Under the pieces are notes generated by a model, which made no database searches, was not told the DNA's origin, and was given only the letters and a program-made list of their open reading frames with translations. DNA of 64,000 nucleotides, from NCBI RefSeq assembly GCF_000758705.1, contig NZ_CP009287.1, forward strand, positions 3,224,001 to 3,288,000. Reading direction: 5' to 3'. The DNA is from Paenibacillus graminis (GTDB lineage: Bacteria; Bacillota; Bacilli; Paenibacillales; Paenibacillaceae). Of the stretch, positions 60,138 through 64,000 are shown piece after piece. The position numbers and the translations under genes are program-made. The number at the start of each line of letters is the position of its first letter. Position 1 is the stretch's first letter.

Positions 60138-60843
60138 GGGCGTGTCTGAAAACTATCATTGAGTCAATTTAAAAATGGAAGCTATATATAAACGCGAGGA
60201 ATGACTTAGCCAACTTATCGTAACGAGTGGCCACACGGCGAAAGTGTTTGATTTTATTGAAAAAGCATTCAACCAAGTGGCGTTCTTTGTACCGATACCA
60301 ATCGACCTTCCATGGATGTTGACTATTCGTTTTAGGCGGAGTGGTGTAAGTGGCCTGTTTAGTCGTAATCCAGTTCCGAATCGCTTCTGAGCCATAGGCT
60401 TTGTCGCCAAGAATGTGCCTTCCCGTAATATCCAACTCCTGAAGCAATTCGATCGCTGGAACAGAATCATAAACTTGCCACCCGTCAGTAGAAAAGCTAG
60501 AGGGTTGCCTAATCCATCGACTACGGCATGAAGTTAAGTCGTCTGGCGGCCACGAACGGAGTCTCTCCATCTGCAGAAACGACTGTAGGTCGTTTTCCAT
60601 GAACCATAACGTTCTTCCGGCAAGTCTCGCCATGCCGCACCACTTCGGGCAATCCAAAGAAAGGCGTGAAACATCGTACGATTGCTTAATTTCGACGGTC
60701 TTCCTGTTTGATAGGGCAGGAACATGTCCTTTATTTGTTCCCACTGTTCATCGGTTATTTGGTACCGTCTTGGAATCATGCTTGTTTCACCATTCGTTTT
60801 TCTCATATCATACCATAGGATTCTTTAGTTTTCAGACACGACC
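60138..60843 (-). mobile_element. IS5-family element with internal deletion
   Basis: The ends are GGGCGTGTCTGAAAAC (60138-60153) and the complement of GGTCGTGTCTGAAAAC (to 60843), differing at one base, and TA flanks both sides (60136-60137, 60844-60845) as a target duplication. The 706-bp length is about 120-130 bp short of a full element. It shares its end sequence with the remnant at 55805-56264. Confidence 0.85.
60169..60779 (-). pseudogene. Broken IS5-family transposase
   Basis: The N-terminal frame reads MIPRRYQITDEQWEQIKDMF to RFCRWRDS and jumps directly to VRGRQTT, so the part with SIDSTSVKAHQ and NQHIG is deleted. TAA follows in place of a Lys codon, then LHAVVDGLGNPLAFLLTGG with the first catalytic Asp. 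One base is lost before the frame resumes as QVYDSVPAIELLQELDI, GDKAYGSEAIRNW and, near the end, ERHLVECFFNKIKHFRR with the Glu. Deletion, stop and frameshift make it inactive. Confidence 0.8.
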
Positions 60844-60967
60844 TAGTCAATTGCATTATAGCTTTTTGTATAAAATATCTTCAATGACCGCTTAGTTAAA
60901 CGAATTAACTTACCAGTTACATTTGTAGTCTTAATGTGTGTATTTGAAACAAACATAAATTAGGTTC

Positions 60968-60997
60968 TGCGAAAACTGTTTGGGCGGGTTCCCCGTC
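60968..60997 (+). promoter_or_regulatory. ECF-type promoter upstream of the sigma-factor gene
   Basis: CGAAAAC (60970-60976) and CGTC (60994-60997) are 17 bases apart, matching the AAC/CGTC pattern of extracytoplasmic-function sigma factors. It lies 35 bases before the sigma gene and suggests autoregulation. Confidence 0.5.
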
Positions 60998-61031
60998 TTA
61001 AACCTATACAGATAAGCAAGGAGGGGAACAG

Positions 61032-61568
61032 ATGATCAGTCCCGAGGCTGAAATGAAAAAACTCACCGGTGCTGTGCCGCGGGAGGATAACGCCATTTAT
61101 GATGCGGTAATGGAGCACAGCGATCAGCTGTACCGCATCGCCTACAGTTATTTGCGGAACCGGAGTGATGCGCTGGAGGCGGTACAGGAGGCAACCTGCC
61201 GGGCCTGGATCAAGCGGGCTACGCTGAAGGACCCGGGGGCATTTAAATCGTGGATGATCCGGATTCTGATCTATGTCTGCATCGACGAGCAAAGAAGGCG
61301 GAAAAGATCTGTCCCGACACCGGAAGAAGTGATGCGGGAACCCGTCATGCAGGACAGCAGCAGCAAGCTGGCAATGCTGTGGGCTGTGGAGCAGGTGAAG
61401 CCGAAATACCGCCATGTGCTGTTGCTGAAGTATTACAACGATATGACTCTGAATGAAATCGCGGAATTGCTCAGGAAGCCGGAAGGAACAATCAAAACCT
61501 GGCAGCATAAAGGATTGAAGCAGCTTAGAACGATTATGAAGAACCGGGGTGAATGGAATGATCAGTAG
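61032..61568 (+). CDS. ECF sigma-70 factor
   Basis: A 178-residue sigma factor. Region 2 covers about 22-95 (LYRIAYSYLRNRSDALEAVQ and KSWMIRILIYVCIDEQRRRK) and region 4 about 115-170 (KYRHVLLLKYYNDMTLNEIA then KPEGTIKTWQHKGLKQLR). There is no region 3, as expected for ECF. AAGGAGGGG precedes the ATG. The downstream membrane protein gene overlaps by 11 bases and probably encodes its anti-sigma factor. Confidence 0.9.
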   Translation: MISPEAEMKKLTGAVPREDNAIYDAVMEHSDQLYRIAYSYLRNRSDALEAVQEATCRAWIKRATLKDPGAFKSWMIRILIYVCIDEQRRRKRSVPTPEEVMREPVMQDSSSKLAMLWAVEQVKPKYRHVLLLKYYNDMTLNEIAELLRKPEGTIKTWQHKGLKQLRTIMKNRGEWNDQ

Positions 61569-62700
61569 CAGCGAAGAGCAAACATTGCAGGCCGATGCAC
61601 TGCGTATGCAGGCAGATCTGGATCAGGACCAGGGGGTTAGCAATTCCGCCTTAAGGCTGGCAATCCAAACAGGGATGGAGCGGGGGCAGCAGAGAATGAA
61701 AAAACGTGTGTTCTCCAAGGGCATGGGATTCAGTGCAGCCGCAGCCGTAGTTGTCGCAGCCGTACTTTTTATCCTTCCTTATTTTCACTCTGCTCCACAG
61801 CCTGTCAGCACCCGTCAGTCAGTGAACTGGGGGGAGCTTGAAGTGTTCAAAGGGAACGCCATATCCAGTTTGGATGAGCCTACGCTAGATTCGGCAATTC
61901 GAAACGGGTACATTCAGCTGGTGAATCAAAAGGCAGAAGCTAATGGATATACGATTACACTAAATGCCGTTACGGCAGACGAAAATAAGATTATGTATTT
62001 ATACACGGCCACTACCGATGACAAGCAGGAGATTTACAGCATTAACAGTGCAAAAATGAAAGATCGTATAACTAACGGCTATCTGAACACCACGACTCAG
62101 ACGGGAGGCAATGTGACGATCCCCGAACTGGAGAAAAACCATGTGTTTTACGGGCGCGGCGTTGTGGAGCTGGATCGTACGGAACCTTTTCCGCAGCAGC
62201 TGGAGGCAGAATTCAGGATCGCTTCAGTGAATCCCGGCAAGCTGGCCGACAGGAAAACAGGGACAATCATGGCAGATATGCATTATTCTTCGGTTTTGAA
62301 GGTCCGCTTTGCGCTTGATCCCAAATTTCAGGAATACAAGACTCAGATCGTGAAGCCAGATTTGCCGTTCACCTTAAACGGGCATGAGGTTGTGCTTAGT
62401 CAGGTGGAAATGTCTCCACTTCTTATACGGGCAAGAGTAGCCTTGAAGAATCCGGCCGAGAACAATTGGAAAACCAGGGAAGGCATCATGGAGAGTACTC
62501 TTATTCAGGGAATAACGTCGAAGGTTCAGGGGGAACCCGTACAGCTCAGTCCGGTTTCAGGCAATGGTACGGAGGACGGTTTTGAATATGCGTTCGCCAG
62601 CAGTTGGCTGAATGATCCGGAGTCGCTTGTGCTGAAGATTAAAGAGCGTGAGTCCTTTGACAAACCGGATATTCAGCTTGAAATTTACAATAAAAAGTAA
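61558..62700 (+). CDS. DUF4179-like anti-sigma factor
   Basis: A 380-residue single-pass membrane protein. The ~55-residue N-terminal cytoplasmic part would bind the sigma factor; the helix FSAAAAVVVAAVLFILPYF spans the membrane, and the ~300-residue outer part is beta-rich (DUF4179-like: QKAEANGYTITLNAVTADEN, KVRFALDPKFQEYK). ATG 61558 is preferred over GTG 61549 by spacing to GGGGTGA. The overlap with the sigma gene implies translational coupling. The signal it senses is unknown. Confidence 0.82.
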   Translation: MISSSEEQTLQADALRMQADLDQDQGVSNSALRLAIQTGMERGQQRMKKRVFSKGMGFSAAAAVVVAAVLFILPYFHSAPQPVSTRQSVNWGELEVFKGNAISSLDEPTLDSAIRNGYIQLVNQKAEANGYTITLNAVTADENKIMYLYTATTDDKQEIYSINSAKMKDRITNGYLNTTTQTGGNVTIPELEKNHVFYGRGVVELDRTEPFPQQLEAEFRIASVNPGKLADRKTGTIMADMHYSSVLKVRFALDPKFQEYKTQIVKPDLPFTLNGHEVVLSQVEMSPLLIRARVALKNPAENNWKTREGIMESTLIQGITSKVQGEPVQLSPVSGNGTEDGFEYAFASSWLNDPESLVLKIKERESFDKPDIQLEIYNKK

Positions 62701-62743
62701 GGGCAGCCGGCAGCCGCTCCGTTCCAGCCCAGGCTAATGTACT

Positions 62744-62770
62744 GCCGCCAGAAATGGCGGCTATTTTTAA
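62744..62770 (+). terminator. Terminator after the anti-sigma gene
   Basis: GCCGCC (62744-62749) pairs with GGCGGC (62756-62761), followed by TATTTTT. Confidence 0.8.
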
Positions 62771-63007
62771 TGTTTGCACTATCAAACCGGAACGGCCACT
62801 TGTATCCGTGGATTGCCGGACCTTTAGACGAAATGGAAGGGTTGATCAATATCACTGTGATGATTAATAAATAGAGGCCAAGAGAAGCCGGCTTATCTGA
62901 TTAGTACAACGGTAAATATGTTGAGCCGTTTGCACATGTACCGGATGCTCTCCTCTAAGGATGCAAAGCCATTTCTGCATGATCAGAATATTTTTTTTGC
63001 GGCCTAC

Positions 63008-63059
63008 TTGAAATCGCTAACAACAAGTCATATAATAGGGCTATCGAAACGATTCGATA
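63008..63059 (+). promoter_or_regulatory. Promoter and operator of the sugar ABC operon
   Basis: TTGAAA (63008-63013) and TATAAT (63031-63036) are exactly 17 bases apart. TATCGAAACGATTCGATA (63042-63059), an almost perfect dyad, covers the expected start. It has the CG-centred form of LacI-family sites. Apart from this and the second operator, the 598-base gap to the next gene holds the anti-sigma terminator and no gene that I can support. Confidence 0.7.
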
Positions 63060-63222
63060 ACAGATTTCGCGAACAACCGATTATTTTTAGAAAAGTTATT
63101 CCTTTTCGAGGAAAATTGTAGAAAAAGTGGTTTGAAGTCTCCTAATCTGGGTTATTATTGACTATGGGCTCTAAAAACCATCGTTAAATTCACAGCTGAA
63201 CTCGAATTTTTTTTCGAAATTA

Positions 63223-63238
63223 ATCGAAACGTTTCGAT
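63223..63238 (+). promoter_or_regulatory. Second LacI/CcpA-type operator
   Basis: ATCGAAACGTTTCGAT is a perfect 16-bp palindrome with the AAACGTTT centre typical of LacI/CcpA binding sites, 60 bases before the start of the binding-protein gene. Together with the site at 63042 it could support looping. Confidence 0.7.
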
Positions 63239-63298
63239 GTAAGGGCTTAAATCATAGTTTTTGAATTTATGCACACACTAAAACAGGGGTGAAAGAGA

Positions 63299-64000
63299 AT
63301 GAAGAAAAAAACAGGTTTAGTGATTACTTCAGCTTTATTGGGATTCTCGTTGGTTGCAGCAGGTTGCGGAAACTCCGATAATAACTCAGCATCTGGCGAC
63401 AACAAAACATTGAAGGTGTGGTTCATGGGTACTGCGGACACCGTGACACCGATTGCCAAGATGTATGAAGAAAAAAATCCCGGCATCAAAGTGGAAGTTC
63501 AAGCTATTCCTTGGGATAATGCACATGACAAATTGCTGACTGCCGTAGCTTCCAAGAACGGTCCGGACGTAGTTCAAATGGGTACAACCTGGATTCCTGA
63601 ATTTGCGGCTGCCGGAGCGCTGAAGGATATGGCGCCTTATATCGAAAAATATCCAAGCATGAAAGCGGAGAACTTTTTCGATGGAGCTGTTCAAACGACC
63701 AAATATGAAGATAAGACAGTAGCTATTCCTTTCTATGTTGAAACCCGGGCCATGTTCTACCGCACGGATTTGCTGGGTGGCGTTGGTTATCCTGAAGGTC
63801 CTAAGACCTGGGATGAGCTCAAGGATGCGAGCAAGAAGCTGGTAGCCAAAGGCGGAGCCGGACATTATGCACTTCCAATCGAAGCGAAGGATTCGATCTA
63901 CACCGCAATCTTTGCCTGGCAGAACGGAAGCGAACTGATTGACAGCAACCGTAAGCCACAGTTCAACCAGCCGGCATATGTGGAAACGATTAATTTTCTG
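63299..64000 (+). CDS. Sugar ABC transporter binding lipoprotein (partial, runs off the end)
   Basis: An open frame of 234 codons from ATG 63299 to the window edge. The signal ends in lipobox LVAAGC (Cys about 22). The mature part, LKVWFMGTADTVTPIAKMYE, VEVQAIPWDNAHDKLLTAVA, GPDVVQMGTTWIPEFAA and PFYVETRAMFYRTDLL, is typical of MalE/UgpB-type carbohydrate-binding proteins. Two LacI-type palindromes and a strong promoter lie upstream, so it is probably the first gene of a sugar-import operon. The C-terminal half lies outside the window. Confidence 0.88.
   Translation, partial: MKKKTGLVITSALLGFSLVAAGCGNSDNNSASGDNKTLKVWFMGTADTVTPIAKMYEEKNPGIKVEVQAIPWDNAHDKLLTAVASKNGPDVVQMGTTWIPEFAAAGALKDMAPYIEKYPSMKAENFFDGAVQTTKYEDKTVAIPFYVETRAMFYRTDLLGGVGYPEGPKTWDELKDASKKLVAKGGAGHYALPIEAKDSIYTAIFAWQNGSELIDSNRKPQFNQPAYVETINFL

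Noticed and set aside
62918..63121. A 67-codon ORF before the sugar-binding protein gene
   Set aside because: It runs through the TTGAAA/TATAAT promoter and the operator dyad and has no ribosome site.

Overview
The window looks like chromosome of a Paenibacillus-type member of the Bacillota. Coding GC is moderate, start sites are led by strong AGGAGG-type ribosome binding sites, and GTG and TTG starts are common. Close Bacillus-like orthologues include DesK, DesR, Fur, CitA, ExoA, TcyABC and a TPP-riboswitch thiamine operon, alongside SLH-domain proteins, IS3 and IS5 family elements and sugar ABC binding lipoproteins. No rRNA, tRNA or CRISPR array was found. All calls come from reading the sequence and from recalled family features; no database search was run.

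Layout. 1-2001: end of an upstream gene, then the desK-desR membrane-fluidity two-component system. 2252-10294: a tightly packed five-gene operon encoding a SWIM zinc-finger protein, a HEAT-repeat-like protein, a MoxR-type AAA+ ATPase, a large protein whose N-terminus has the paired GX2H motifs of the TraB/TIKI superfamily, and a VWA protein with an intact MIDAS. This is the best candidate for an undescribed system. 10423-13656: asd, a small basic protein, rluF and a lipoprotein. 13919-16196: a MarR-ABC exporter pair. 16561-21862: the operon thiZ-thiX-thiY-thiM-thiD-thiE behind a TPP riboswitch and terminator. 21946-24314: a TetR/MFS efflux pair with twin operators. 24441-26172: tandem repeats and an IS3 element sitting inside a dispersed repeat. 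26442-28784: a cystine-type ABC importer. 28928-31926: an SLH protein, fur with its own Fur box, an AIM24-family protein and a small protein running into 51-bp palindromic repeats.

32051-38276: an AraC regulator divergent from a catabolic cluster of two xylose-isomerase-like TIM barrels, two Gfo/Idh/MocA oxidoreductases and an APH-type kinase. 38390-45382: an HXXEE membrane protein, a lone OppD-like ATPase, a GH43 arabinanase lipoprotein, a FabF-like synthase divergent from an MmyB-type regulator, and citA. 45491-54652: a small protein with a sigma-K-like promoter, exoA, a serine hydrolase, a VanZ-RDD fusion, a Lys/Ala/Pro repeat protein, a second two-component system and an M29 aminopeptidase.

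54731-60843 is a degraded, plastic segment. It holds a TPR remnant with an amber stop, a RidA gene, two IS5-type remnants, truncated regulator and GH130 fragments (the latter with an internal inversion), a low-GC beta-helix glycan enzyme, and a UPF0210 remnant. 61032-64000: an ECF sigma factor with a DUF4179-like anti-sigma, then the start of a sugar-binding lipoprotein gene under LacI-type palindromes.

A family of intergenic repeats, built from TTTTTCCACTT-type motifs spaced about 52 bp apart, occurs at three loci (13791, 24688-26172, 46885), each next to gene 3' ends.
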